64,000 nt of DNA from Sistotremastrum niveocremeum HHB9708 (lineage: Eukaryota > Basidiomycota > Agaricomycetes > Sistotremastrales > Sistotremastraceae), in the NCBI GenBank assembly GCA_001630475.1, contig KV419415.1:62001-126000 (forward strand). The letters run 5' to 3'. Position 1 is the stretch's first letter; each line of letters starts with the position of its first letter. This document shows, piece by piece, positions 1 through 11,080 of the stretch. Under the pieces are notes generated by a model. That model made no database searches, was not told the DNA's origin, and was given only the letters and a program-made list of their open reading frames with translations. Both the position numbers and the translations under genes were made by a program.

Positions 1-1321
1 ATCCTCCCCCAGGGCCTTCCAAAACCCCATCGTTCCATTCATCGAACAATATATCGGGAATACATCATTCACTCGTCTAACTCATGCGAAAGTCCTAGGT
101 CCAAGAATTCAATATTCAAATCCCATAGGATCCGTTCCAACGATCCATGCTCCATCTATCCATCACATGTTGGGATCTAAGCTTCGACAGTTCAGGAAGC
201 GTTGCATCGTTAATAGGACAAGAGAATGGAAGTCTTCTGTTCCCGCAATTGACACGTCTTGAAGTCGCCGATTGTGAAAGAGGTTCCGAATCGACTCATC
301 GTCCGATATTCCAGTTGCACGCTCCGAGACTTCGACATTTGAAGCTCGAGGGCGCCAGTTTGCAACCGACTCATTTCGCTGATATGACCCTTCTCACAAC
401 CCTGAGGGTTCGAGATGTCTCTCTCGGACCTCTCAGGCGATTACTCTGGCACTCGAGTCATGTCCTCATCTCGAATAGTTCGAAATCGAGAACTACATTC
501 TTCCCGTCCCGAGTGGTCTCGGCCTCAATTCCCAGCCCATCCTACTTCCGCGCCTGAAACATTTCATCATCCTTTATCTGAACTGGGAAGACATGATTTC
601 CATCGTTCGACGCATAGAAGTGCCTGCCACTGCTCACATCTCGCACGGAATATCAAACGGTGACGTTGGTAATCGTCCCGGTGAATTCGAATCCAAATTA
701 GCAACACTATTACAGCCACGTATACAACTCTATGATCGAGCCGAGATCGCTACCGGGTATCTACGATTATACTCCAGCGCAAAGTCTGTCGGCTCCATCG
801 TGTTTCAGTTCTGGCATCGGACCGCAGGCTCTGATACGAGCACGTTTGTCCTTTCCTATTTTTCCGAAGCTCGCACAGAACACTTCACCGCTGTGAGAGT
901 ATTCGGAACGTCCACAAGTGAACTCCCAAGCGCTGATAGTCTCTTCTCCAACTTCGCCAAGTGGCAAAACCTATCTTACCTTTCACTGGTGTCATGGGAT
1001 CAACTGAATAGATTCTTCGTCACCTTTGGGACGAACGTAGTCTTATGTCCTCGGCTGAGAAGACTTGACATTGCACGGTCCCAATTTAACCCGTCGCAAT
1101 TGCTAGCATTTCTGCGCGATCGACAGCACCGGGCGAGCAAGATCGAGTGTTTGACGATACATACTCGGACTGAGGATGAGATGACATACGTGTATGAAGA
1201 ACACGTTGGAAAGCTGGTAGAAATCCCTACGTCTAAGAGTGTACAGATGATTGACGATGCCGAATTTGAAGCGCCTAGTCAGAAGACCTGCGTCCCATAT
1301 GATAGCTTGCATCTGAAGTAA
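1..1321 (+). pseudogene. Chimeric F-box/LRR-like gene relic
   Basis: From about 147 onward this is a close paralogue of the intact gene at 4266-5923 ('HLSITCW' versus 'HLSVTCW', 'YFSEARTEHF' in both, 'CPRLRRLDI' in both). It differs by a net +2 bp around 437-446 and by TAG at 476-478 where the intact copy has Tyr, so the LRR part cannot be read in one frame. After that the frame stays open to the stop at 1319-1321. The first 140 bases, in another frame, match a different subfamily: 'YIGNTSFTRLTHAK' resembles 'RIGNTPFPQLKHAS' of the gene at 19580-22928. The switch falls near 145. The 5' end with the F-box lies outside the window or is lost. Reading it as a pseudogene is well supported; sequencing error could explain one of the lesions but not the subfamily switch. 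Confidence 0.75.
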
Positions 1322-1742
1322 CACGAACTATCCTTGTATGAGTCTCATAGTGATGAGTTTATGTTGCCTCGCAATAGGACTTCAAATTGTGTTCGTATGC
1401 GGCGATGCGTTGAATGATTGAGCATGAGATGCCGAAATACTGTAATTGAATATAGAAACCAGTCCAAGTTTACAGTGATTGGAGAAAGAGACGACCTATG
1501 ACCTGCTCCTGCGCACACCCGCATGAAAACATGCATAAAACCATGACGCATGATCCGTTAGAGGCCACAAGGTGGAAGTTTGAGGTGAGCTCGATGATGA
1601 AATGGAAGAGGCGAGGGTTTCACGAGTGGTGTTTAAAATTTGCTGTAAACGTCGTGTATCGTAGTGAGCACGACGACGCAGCTGCACCACATAAGATTAC
1701 ATACCAAGCGAGCAAGCTAGTGCCGATCGCCGAGTTCACTTC
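1322..1742. other. Convergent intergenic spacer
   Basis: Spacer between the 3' ends of the plus-strand F-box relic and the minus-strand F-box gene. Short open frames occur on both strands, but none shows family resemblance or splice structure. No element ends were seen. Confidence 0.5.
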
Positions 1743-3567
1743 TCAGTTCTCACCTACCAGTGGTTCATGATCATGCAGTTCGACCAAAGTTGTTACCTGA
1801 CCTCTGGCCCGAACCTGAAGGCCCGAACTCGATGTTCTACCATTAGCATCGTGGCTCCAAATCCCGCTCATAACACTCAGCAAACCAATCCCAACGCCCC
1901 TCCGCCTCCTCTCCTCAAGAAACCCAACAAGCAACGAAGGCGTAGCATACGACTGCCGAAGGTCAAGTTCGCTAAGCGAAGGACATGCGCACGGTGTCCG
2001 ATTGTCTTCGTCAGCGATTTTGAAAGCTAAAAATACGTCGTCGACATTCCGCCACCCCTTCAAGCGTAAAACGACAAGATGAGGCAATCCACGAAGTCCT
2101 GCAGCGATCACTTTCGGACTAGCGAGCTTTCCAGGGTTATTGATAGAAGTCGAATCTATCAAATGGAGGATCGTGATATGTCTGCCGAGTCCGGAAGATA
2201 AGAAATAAAATGCTGGAGAGAGCGTATTCCCCTCCGAATTCGCACTTTCGAAAAATCCCCAAAATGCAATCTCGAATTCGCCCTGACCTGCTGGGCCTGA
2301 AGTCGAAGATGCAGAGAGTTTGATTCGACTGTCGTGCCATGCTTCGATGAAGATGGCTTGGTCATATCGAAGGATCTGCACGGGGAGAATCTGAGAAAGC
2401 GCAGTGCAAAGCTTGGCGTTTCCGAATTCTCCCTGTGGGTTGAAATCAAAGTCATTATCGGAATAGGGTATGAGGAGCGCGAAGAATAATCGGGCAGATG
2501 AAGGATAATGAAGGAGTTGAACGAGACGAAGAGCACCGGTCCAATCCACCGCATCGATGCTGAGGAGTTTAAGTGCTGGGAGGTTGATGCTAGATATCTT
2601 GGGGATATCTTCCGCATTATGTGGAGAGCTATAATCCTCCGGATCGCGACATTTGACGTCACAATATTCGAGAGCGGGACATGCAGCTAAAAGTGCAATT
2701 ATTTCCTCGGCGTACATCATGACTTCCCAGATTCGGATGTACGTGAGATGCGGGAAGGGAAAGATGCATGTGAGATCTGGATGGATAGCCTCGAGGATTA
2801 AGGATTGGAGATTTGGTGCGTTGATGGGGAGTAATGGGATGAAGGTACAGAGTACGTCTGATATTTCGTGGTATAATTTGACATGTGTGAGCTGATGGAA
2901 TGGCTTTGTTCTGATATGTTTATAGAGGAAGGCTCCGGCATCTTCGACGTCGTTTAGACCAGAATGAAGAGCGGGGTACCAAGTGATCATGAGGGTCGTG
3001 ATCAAGTCGATGTTCTGGGCGATAAATCTTCCCGCGACATCACTCCGAGCTTGTTTGTACCCGATGGAATGATCGGTCCGTATGTGTAACGGAAGACTCT
3101 TCGAACGAGCTTGGAATAGTTCGATGAGTTCGGTGTGCCAGTCCAGGCTGATTGTCGTCCACAAAGTCGGGGTATCGATGATGACGGAACGTAATCTGGA
3201 ATATCTGAGCGAGGATTACTCGTTGAGATAGAGGATTCACTGCTGGCCTTGGGACTTACACGCCAAGTACGTTTCGCCAACCAAAGTTCTGATTGTGACG
3301 TGCGGACCCTCTCCATAGGTCGATGTATCGACTGGATATTCCTCGTAGGATGTCATCCGGAAGTCGGCCGAAGGGTGTGTCGAGATTATGGTTGCGTTTA
3401 AGCAACAGGCCATCGCTTGCTTCAATTTGATGATGCGAAGACGTGGAAGAATTGACAGTTCGAAGAACCTCGAGCTCTTCAACAGCTAGCAACCAGAAAG
3501 AATCAGAATCAGACGATAAAAGATAAACGGGGCATCTCGGACCTTTGACAGCCTTGGCTTCACTCAT
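1743..3567 (-). CDS. F-box/LRR-like protein, subfamily B
   Basis: Probable substrate-recognition subunit of an SCF ubiquitin ligase, as is general for F-box proteins; the target is unknown. Model: exons 3543-3567, 3260-3485 and 1743-3204, 570 aa. Exon 2 carries the F-box-like stretch 'PFGRLPDDILRGISSRYIDL' and ends at a GTAAGT donor; exon 3 starts with 'YSRLRSVIIDTPTLW'. The rest is a divergent leucine-rich array ('CPALEYC', 'GLRGLPHLVVLRL', 'CPSLSELDLRQSY'). Intron phases (1, then 2) equal those of the three other subfamily B genes in the window, which supports the short first exon although its donor (GTCCGA) is poor. No break was seen. The start ATG at 3567 is less certain than the remainder. 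Confidence 0.8.
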
Positions 3568-4265
3568 CAATACCCAGTCTAAGATCCCAATTCCCGCCGC
3601 TGAAATATCCCACTCAGATCAGCGCTCAACGCGCTGTAGCCTGTAGCAGACTGAACGCAAGTTGGAGAGAAGAGCTGTGCGTCGTCTTACGTATCTAAAA
3701 GCATGAATGGGAAGCAGCACCTCGGGATTACGTGACTTACGTCTGGTGCCGAAAGCACGTACGTAGTGAAGGACTCTGCGCCTTCGCCGTCCAATTTGAA
3801 GATGCAGTGAGTTTGTTTCCAGGTTAAAGATTATCGAAATGGAGCAGAGAGGGTAGTACAGGCTGAAGACTGATCAAGACTCTGAGTCGCTAGATAACGC
3901 TGTCGGACGAAACAAAGTCGTGGAAGTTGAACATTCGCGCGCCGAGGCTTTGTCCACTCCCAAGGGTCGAAATGAGCTTCCAGATTGTCGGTTGAGTTGG
4001 CCATGTAATTCAATAGATCGATAGTGTTTATTTGTATGCGTTTGAAGGGTTTGGAGTTTAAAGGTATAGCCTGGATTATTCAAGGCAATTTTCAAGTTTA
4101 TTCCTATGTTTTTCTCACGAGCTTACCATGCCGATGCATGCCGCCCCCGCTTACCAAGCGGCCTGGAAACCTCTCCCTCGTGCTAGCCATCGTCATCTCA
4201 AATTCGAAACCAGGCGCAAGAAGAACACTTTCGTTGCAATAGTGACGCATTTCTTCGGTCCAATA
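3568..4265. promoter_or_regulatory. Shared divergent promoter region
   Basis: About 700 bp between two head-to-head F-box genes (minus strand below, plus strand above), so it should carry both promoters. No clear TATA box, repeat or gene was recognised. An open frame continues upstream of the chosen 4266 ATG to 4128. Confidence 0.35.
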
Positions 4266-5923
4266 ATGATGGCAGGTCAGCCATCGCCGGGTGATAATGC
4301 CACACCTTCATCAAACCACCGCGTCACTCCTCTGAATCACGTCGAAGTCAGTGAGGATTCACAAATTCGAAACAATGATCCTCACACAACCGCTTCAAAT
4401 CGAGCTCAAAATCTCCAAATTCCGATACACACTCTTCCGGACGAAATTCTACTTCAGATCCTCTCAATCACCGTGGACTTGATTGAGGGAGAACCACCGT
4501 CAAATCAATTAGAGATCTTCAATTGGAGATATCTGACTTCCGTGTAAGTGTCTCGATTGGTATGAAGCTCAATCCCTGATTATACAGCAGTTGCTCCCGG
4601 TGGCGTGAAATCATGATTGATACGGCCTCCTTCTGGACTACAATCTGCATCGACTGGCCACCTTCGCTCTTAAATCTATTCGACGCGCGAACCAAACACG
4701 CACCCTTGAACATCATCACCAAAAGAGCTATCATCTCAGAGAGCTCCACAGGCGAAACCGCCCGACGCCTCATAATCACAAACAGCTCCAGAATTCGTCA
4801 TCTGTCCGTCACATGTTGGGTTCCGACCTTCGACAATTCAGGCAGTGTTGCATCGTTCATGGGACAAGAGATTGGAGATATTCTATTCCCACAATTGACG
4901 CATGCTAAATTCACTGACTGTGGAAGAATTTCTACGTTGACTCACCGTCCCATATTCCGTTTGAACGCTCCAAGACTCCGCGAGTTAAAGCTCGATGGAG
5001 TCATTTTACAACCGACCCATCTCGCTAATATGATCCATCTCACAACCCTGACGGTTCGAGATGTCTCTCTCGGAGCTCGGGAGATTACTCTGGCGCTCGA
5101 GTCATGTCCTCATCTCGAGTACTTCGAGATTGAGAACTACGTTCTTCCAAGCCCAAGTCGTTCTAGCCTTGATTCCCATCCCATCTCACTTCCGCGCATG
5201 AAACAACTCATCATTCGAAATGTGAATTGGGACGATATCATCTCTATCGTTCAACGCGCTAAAGCCCCCTCCAGCACTCATATCTCGCTCGGAATATCCA
5301 ACGGTGACGTTGGTAATCGTTCCGGTGATTTTGAAGCGAAAATAGCTGGACTCTTAAGGCCACGACTACAATTCTATGATCGAGCCGAGCTCGGTGTCGG
5401 GTATCTACGACTTTACTCCCATGCAGAAACCGCCAATTCCATTGTGATACAGTTTTGGGATTGGACCGCTGACCCAGATACGAGCGCGCTCCTCCTGTCT
5501 TATTTCTCTGAAGCTCGCACAGAACACTTCACTACTGTGAGGATGTACGGAACGCATAGAAATGAGTTGCCAAATACCAACAGTCTCTTCTCCACCTTCT
5601 CCAAGTGGCAAAACTTATCTTACCTTTCAATGGTACTATGCGGTCAACTCAGCAATTTCTTCGCCGCCTTTCGGACGGATGTGATCCTGTGTCCTCGTCT
5701 GAGAAGACTTGACATTACACATTCAAGATTTTACCCTTTGGAACTGATGGAGTTTTTGCAGGACCGACAGTCCAGGGCAATCAGAATCGAGTACTTGACG
5801 ATCGATACTCGGGGAGAGGACGAGATGGAATATAAGTACGAGGAATATGTTGGTAAATTGATAGAGATCCCTGCAGAAGTCCATGTTCCCAGAGGCGTAG
5901 ATGAGGTGCTCGATGATCCATAG
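4266..5923 (+). CDS. F-box/LRR-like protein, subfamily A
   Basis: Intact paralogue of the relic at 1-1321; expected role is SCF adaptor. Exon 1 (4266-4543) contains the F-box-like 'IHTLPDEILLQILSITVDL' and ends at GTAAGT. The intron ends in a tandem acceptor (CAGCAG), so exon 2 starts at 4588 or 4591; the second gives 'VCSRWREIMID', the usual subfamily A junction, and a protein of 536 aa. Exon 2 holds a degenerate LRR region ('FPQLTHAKF', 'APRLRELKLDG', 'CPHLEYFEIENY', 'CPRLRRLDI') and ends at TAG 5921-5923. The start could also be the in-frame ATG at 4128 or 4269; 4266 was chosen because the residues before it look non-coding. The family is clear; the substrate is unknown. Confidence 0.8.
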
Positions 5924-6083
5924 TAGATTGGATCGAAAGATGGAATATTCTTCTCTACGTCTCGTACTCGCAGAAGATAGATAAACCGGGCGGATATCCA
6001 TGTAATATACACCAAATGGAGACTGACTCCTTGTCCAAACGGAAGACATTTCTCTGTGCTCCTTGGAGCGCAGTACCGGTCCT

Positions 6084-6799
6084 TCAACAGTCATGCATAG
6101 CTTCTTGAACGCGAAGTGCACCTCCTTCGGCTTCAAGATCGAAGAGAGGATCGAATGTAATATTCGTCCAGTAACGTTCTACGTGGCGGAGACTCTCACG
6201 CTAAGAAATCCAGTCAGCTTGATTAACAAAAGACGTAGATGATGCTTACACCGGTGGCGGATGTGACGGTACCAATCAATTCAAAGACCGTCGTCCTATC
6301 TACTGAGAATATCGGATCGTCCGTCGAGATATTCACGATAAACGAAGAGCCTCCCTTCAATTAAATGATCAGAAAATAAAATCCACAAGGAGCATATTAC
6401 TGAATTGACGGACCGTGTTATCATGCCCAAGAGCCAAGAGGTTGATAACTTCAGTGACTGGTTGACCGACCGAAGAGTGCGTGACGTTGAAAAATCTTGA
6501 CCAGCCCACAACGACACTATAATCAAGCCTTAAAATCCTCGATGAGTACAACCGGGAACGAACTCGAAAGTTGACTGAATAGTCACCATTTATCGAATGC
6601 TAGTTTCATCAATGAATAAGTCGATGGGCCGATGCGCTTACATGAAGGCTGACTTACTGGCTGCAGTGAGAAACCTGATGGGATATTTATTGAACTGATG
6701 CGCATGGCGGGTGGTTCCAGGCTCAACACCGACAATCGCGCCGAGTGTGACTTGTAAGATTGAGAATACTATGACGAGAATGGATTTGAAGAACGCCAT
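6084..6799 (-). CDS. Small secreted Nis1-like protein, copy A
   Basis: Most divergent member of a five-gene family in this window. The N-terminus ('MAFFKSILVIVFSILQVTLG') looks like a signal peptide, so the product is probably secreted. Exons: 6658-6799, microexon 6587-6599 (13 nt), 6414-6528, 6250-6354 (105 nt as in all copies), 6084-6200; 163 aa. With the microexon the core reads 'TFDKWLDYSVVVGWS', aligning residue for residue with copies C and D. The donor after exon 3 (GTCCGT) is weak. The last exon is 117 nt rather than 57: after 'WTNITFDP' about 20 extra residues follow, absent in the others. The match to the Nis1 effector family rests on remembered sequence pattern only, so function is open. 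Confidence 0.65.
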
Positions 6800-6898
6800 G
6801 ATTTTTGAACGAGGAGAGGAGCGACAGCAAAATCAGTGAATATATGAAAGTAAGACGAGATAGCTGGTGTCCAGATAGGCAGTGTTGTATCGTCCGGG

Positions 6899-6905
6899 TT
6901 TTATA
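6899..6905 (-). promoter_or_regulatory. TATA box of copy A
   Basis: TATAAAA on the minus strand, 100-106 bp upstream of the ATG at 6799. The other four family members have a TATA-like box at 81-95 bp, which supports a real core promoter. Confidence 0.6.
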
Positions 6906-8022
6906 TCGTTTCCGCCATCAGGGGGAGTGTACAGGTGCTCAGGCACGTTCCTGGTACTCAATAGCTCAGAATACCGACTGCCTCTGCACCACGACAAATT
7001 GAGCAATTGTTGAGTTGATTCGGGCCATAGAATACGGATGAAATCCACACCCGAGAACTGACTTCTCACAACTGAGACGCCTAAAGACGGAGCGCTCAAA
7101 GTTCCTGAATAAAATCAGTTCCTTGTCTTGCATCCCAGAAAACAGAACATACATCAGATGACACAAATCGTCACAGACTGTGTCTTCGAGAGACTGTGAA
7201 GGTCAACAGCCAGAGCGCCGGAGTCGTTCTTGTGAGAGAAAACCGAGGGATGAAGAACACAGGAACGATCATTGATGCAGCGCTACGAAGAGTTCCGAGA
7301 GAAGAATAGCGATTCTCTTCTCGATCATTCCGTCGCAATGTAATCGAGCATGGCGTGGTTTGTCGCGATTTTGTCGCCTGAACGGTAATACAGGGTCAGC
7401 CAAGTAGACTGACTCTAACTCCTGGATACCGCGCCTAGTTCAGGTACATATTGCTAGTCTCGAGAAAATCCTCTCACCCAAGACAAGATAATGGTGTACC
7501 TTAGACTCATTCTCCTGGCAGCGGTCTGTCGACTGTTGTGTGTTACAACCGCCGTCTTTATTCAACCCGATGCAGCCAATTGCCATGCAGAAAATTCGAC
7601 GTGAACATATGACGGCTCACCGAAGAAGGCGGTCTTGTTTGATCAACTGGGAACGTGAAGGGAGCATGCGCGATGCTATTGGCTCAGAGGAACATGAACA
7701 TACGCGGTATGCAAGGGAAAAAAGATGCGCTTATGTAATATCGGTCGGAACGTGTTGAAAATTTCCAACTTCACCAAAAGGTTTCACAGGCCCACAGTGG
7801 GAAAGGAGCAGTCCAAGAGTATCATCGATGGTAATGGAGAGGAGGATACGAAATGTCGAATTACTATTAGGTAAGAAAATCCCAAAACTAGAATTACTCG
7901 GAGAAAAAGTTCGCGCAGGAGAGTCAACAGTCCAATGAGTTCATTATTGTCCCAAACAAGAACCAATGTTCATGAAATCATCCCGACGACCCGAAGAGGT
8001 AGCATCGAAAGCATGCACAGAC
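6906..8022. other. Intergenic spacer between copies A and B
   Basis: About 1.1 kb upstream of copy A and downstream of copy B. Only short open frames without family resemblance occur. No inverted or terminal repeats were recognised. Confidence 0.4.
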
Positions 8023-8622
8023 TTAAGGCTCAATGGTGATAGTAGTGTTGAAGAGAGAGATAACGGCATCCTTAGGAGCCTGAACAAACAATCAGTCAGT
8101 GATGCCGAAACAAAATCACGAAAGTCACGTACGCCGATGAGAGAGGTGACAGCAGCAGTCAAGGTGAAGACAGTATTCTTCTTGAGCTGGAAGACGGCCT
8201 TGTCGATGGGAACTTGAACAGTGAATTTGCCGGTTCCCTGTTGGTTCGGAGTTAGATTTCTCAGGAGGAAAGGAGTAAACAAATGCACGTACCGTGATAA
8301 CCTTGTTGAGAGCAAGCAAGTCGATCGTGCTGAAACCGATTTGACCGACACCTCCAGTGGCAATAGGAAGGTTGGACCATCCAAGAACAACGGTATAGTC
8401 CGACACCGATTGGCTGACTGGATTTCACATATAACGAGTGCGGCTATATAGGATTGTAAATTACTCACAGTTCTCAGTGAAGAAAGTGATGGGATATGAG
8501 AAGCCTTGCTTGGCAAAGTGACCGTCTCCGGAAATGCCGGTAATCTTGGCGGAGCTGATCGAGGCCATGGACAAGAACAAGGCGAAGAAGGCGAAGAAAG
8601 AGGTAAAGAACTTGGCGAACAT
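8023..8622 (-). CDS. Small secreted Nis1-like protein, copy B
   Basis: Predicted secreted protein of 146 aa. Exons 8469-8622, 8293-8417, 8133-8237 and 8023-8079, all with consensus donors (GTGAGT, GTACGT, GTACGT). A hydrophobic signal sequence precedes 'AKITGISGDGHFAKQGFSYP'. The core 'FSQSVSDYTVVLGWS', then 'GVGQIGFSTIDLL', 'GTGKFTVQVPID', 'TAAVTSLIGA' and C-terminal 'LFNTTITIEP' follow the order I remember for Nis1 (necrosis-inducing secreted protein) effectors, which have 'QSV.D' before a conserved G. It lacks the microexon intron present in A, C and D, and its exon 2 is exactly the sum of the two pieces. A TATA box lies 82-91 bp upstream. Confidence 0.78.
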
Positions 8623-8703
8623 CGTGATTAGAGTAGGTAGGTGATTGACAATGAGAGAGAAGATGAATGGGAGGTGCTGTTGAGCTCGAGGCAATTGCGG
8701 TGA

Positions 8704-8713
8704 CCTTATATAG
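8704..8713 (-). promoter_or_regulatory. TATA box of copy B
   Basis: CTATATAAGG on the minus strand, 82-91 bp upstream of the ATG at 8622, in the same position as in the sister genes. Confidence 0.6.
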
Positions 8714-9202
8714 CTCGACAGGCACCAATTTTGAATAGACGGCAAGGGTGTGTCGCATCCGGTGACCAACGCAAAGCTTTGCTACTGGAGGAAAGCTGTA
8801 CATTACGTCTCGGCCCGTGCGTCTAAAGGGATCGACAGTCTCGTCAATTCTAAATCCACGCCGGCGCCGATGAATCTGCTGACTAATCAGACACGTGTTA
8901 TGTCGAATGAAAGTCTCACTTTGAACATACGGTTCAGAAGAAAATCAATTGAGCTCGAAGGATTGACGAAGTTCGAAAGAGATTGCCATAGAGGAGTCGC
9001 AAGACTACGAGATCGAATATTTTGGACGCTGGGCTCGCAAAGTTTAATGCAGTAGCATCGGATGAACCCGCGGAGCGTTGCGGGATAGGCAAAAATAGCA
9101 CTGGTGCCTGGGTAAGCATAGAACGGATCGGGTCATGTTTGCGACTTACTTCGAGTGTCCAGACCATTCTCGGATAGAGCGTTCAGACAGGGTGTTCGGT
9201 CG
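8714..9202. other. Intergenic spacer
   Basis: Upstream flank of copy B. No supported gene or repeat was seen. Confidence 0.35.
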
Positions 9203-9717
9203 TCATCCAATTGGACCGATCGTCTTCTCATCTGTTCCAATTTTTTGGAATCTCCGGAGTACTTGACGAGGGCTCTCAAGTCTGACGACGTAGAAAGGTA
9301 ACTTTGAATAGAAGGACACCCTCACTTCGACTTCTAGAGCTCCAGTAGGGATGCTGTCTCGGTCGTCGAGCAGTCAATAGCGTTCCAGACACGGGTCCTG
9401 TGAGAAGTGAGTCTCTCAGCGAATAAGAGCTTGAGAAAAAACCATACCGTGAAAACACGCATCCAAACTAACGAGCCCTCACGGTTGGCGCCAATATCAT
9501 TCCCGACCTGTTCCGATTGACTTCTGTCAATATTCTTGACAGACGTGAACAAAAGACCGACGGACAATCGTCGCACATCCCAATAATCAAGAGGCTGGAA
9601 GTCGATACGTAGTGTTTTCCCTGCCGCAGGTCGAGCGATTACCCGGTTTTGGCCATGGTCCTGGCGGGTACTGTCGGGCGCCGAGAGATGTGCGTTCAAC
9701 TTGAAGCCATTCGGCAT
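9203..9717 (-). CDS. Possible small gene, unknown function
   Basis: Weak candidate. Two stretches on the minus strand read like protein: 'GKTLRIDFQPLDYWDVRRLS' followed by 'VGLLFTSVKN', and further down 'TGALEVEVRVSFYSKLPFYV'. They are separated by a possible intron of roughly 50-90 bp whose splice sites could not be fixed, and the boundary of neither piece is certain. No signal peptide is visible, and no family was recognised. It lies between two secreted-protein genes on the same strand, which is the only contextual hint. It may be a decayed or chance frame. Confidence 0.2.
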
Positions 9718-10337
9718 TTGAGACCCTTTGTACGTCTTTCAGGTTTGCCTACACATCACGTTCGCCATCGGTGGTTCGATTTCGCAACCTGCGCGGTCTG
9801 CTGAGCCTGAGAGGAATATTGCCATGGCTCCCTGAAGAATCGGCTCGAAGTCTTAATGGCAGCGCGAGAGCGCCGTTCTTTATTTCCTTCTGAAAGTCAA
9901 GAGATCATTGAAGTAGAAGCACGATCCGAGATTTCATTGAGGGCTCGATGCCGCGGACGAGCTCGCAGAGGTTGGGCAAAGGGTTAGGCTGACGTAACGA
10001 CCGCGTTTAGGAATTTCGGCAACCGCCGATCATGGATTTATTCAACGAACTCGAAAGTCTAGTCAAGCTTGATACGTATATCTCTGCGGATCGACCAGGC
10101 CTCAGAAAAATGTAGGTAAGAAAAACAACTCATCTGCGGATGAGATGATTCCGAAAGAAGATCTTGTGATAGTCATTCAAGTTTGAGCGTCACAAGACAA
10201 GGACCTTCGATCACAACGACAGAATTTCACTGAGCTTTTAGATACTCATTCTCAAGTTGAAAGAGCTACAAATTTCTTTATTTCTGAGACACAGCACAAT
10301 GGAGGGGAAAGTCGATCCGTCCCCTATTGAATTACAT
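9718..10337. other. Intergenic spacer
   Basis: Between the weak candidate gene and copy C. Nothing supportable was seen. Confidence 0.35.
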
Positions 10338-10986
10338 CTATGGCTCGATAGTAATGGAGGTCGAGAACAAGGAAACGACTGCAATCTTGGCGGCCTGAGA
10401 ATAATCTTTCAGAATAAATCGCATGATATATTGTGAACACATACACCAGTAAGGGAAGTGACCGCAGCCGTCAAAGTGAAGACCGTGTTTTGAGTGAGCT
10501 GAAAGACAGTCGGGTCGAGAGGGACCTGGACGGTGAAGCTTCCGGTACCCTAGTCACATCGAAGTTAGCGTATACTTGATTGAGAAGATATATTTGACGT
10601 ACGGTATTGGTTTCCCCGATAGAAAGAAGATCGACGGTACTGAAAGCGATAGATCCTACTCCTCCGCTGGGGACAGGGCTGCTGGACCATCCAAGGACAA
10701 CCGTGAAATCGAGGCTAAACGAGATATAGAATGAAGCTTGAACAATAAGACGATGTCATCGGGACTCACTTATCAGTGCTTGCTAAATTCTCGGTTAACA
10801 GAATGAATCAAGAGACCGTCGAATATACTCACTGTCTTGGGTGGTGAACGTAATAGGATAAGAGAATCCTTGTTTGGCAAAATGACCGTCACCAGATATA
10901 CCGGTGATTCTCGCAGAGACACAGGCCGCCCAAGATAGGACGACGACGAGTGAAACGAAGAACGTAGTGAAGGATTTGGTGAACAT
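10338..10986 (-). CDS. Small secreted Nis1-like protein, copy C
   Basis: Secreted-protein family member, 146 aa. Five exons: 10833-10986 (154 nt, as in B and D), microexon 10770-10782 (13 nt), 10603-10714, 10445-10549 (105 nt), 10338-10394 (57 nt). The microexon joins 'TTQD' to 'TSTDNLDFTVVLGWS'; without it the acidic stretch before the conserved G-W cannot be read. Signal peptide followed by 'RITGISGDGHFAKQGFSYP', nearly identical to copy B, then 'GTGSFTVQVPLD', 'TAAVTSLTGA' and 'STSITIEP'. Introns are about 50-68 bp with GT-AG ends. The three coding blocks have the same summed length as in copy B (279 nt before the third block), which argues that the model is right. Confidence 0.78.
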
Positions 10987-11070
10987 GGCGATTTGAGATG
11001 AATCTGATTTTACCAACGAAAGAGCAATTGAGCTAAGTGTTGGTGACGGACTAAAGAGTCTTTCAGGCAG

Positions 11071-11080
11071 TATATATAGT
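11071..11080 (-). promoter_or_regulatory. TATA box of copy C
   Basis: ACTATATATA on the minus strand, 85-94 bp upstream of the ATG at 10986. Confidence 0.55.

Noticed and set aside
6414-6574. Effector copy A read as a four-exon gene with a single long second exon starting at 6574
   Set aside because: The frame is open, but it inserts about 15 residues with no counterpart in the paralogues. The microexon model (6587-6599) gives residue-for-residue alignment with copies C and D.
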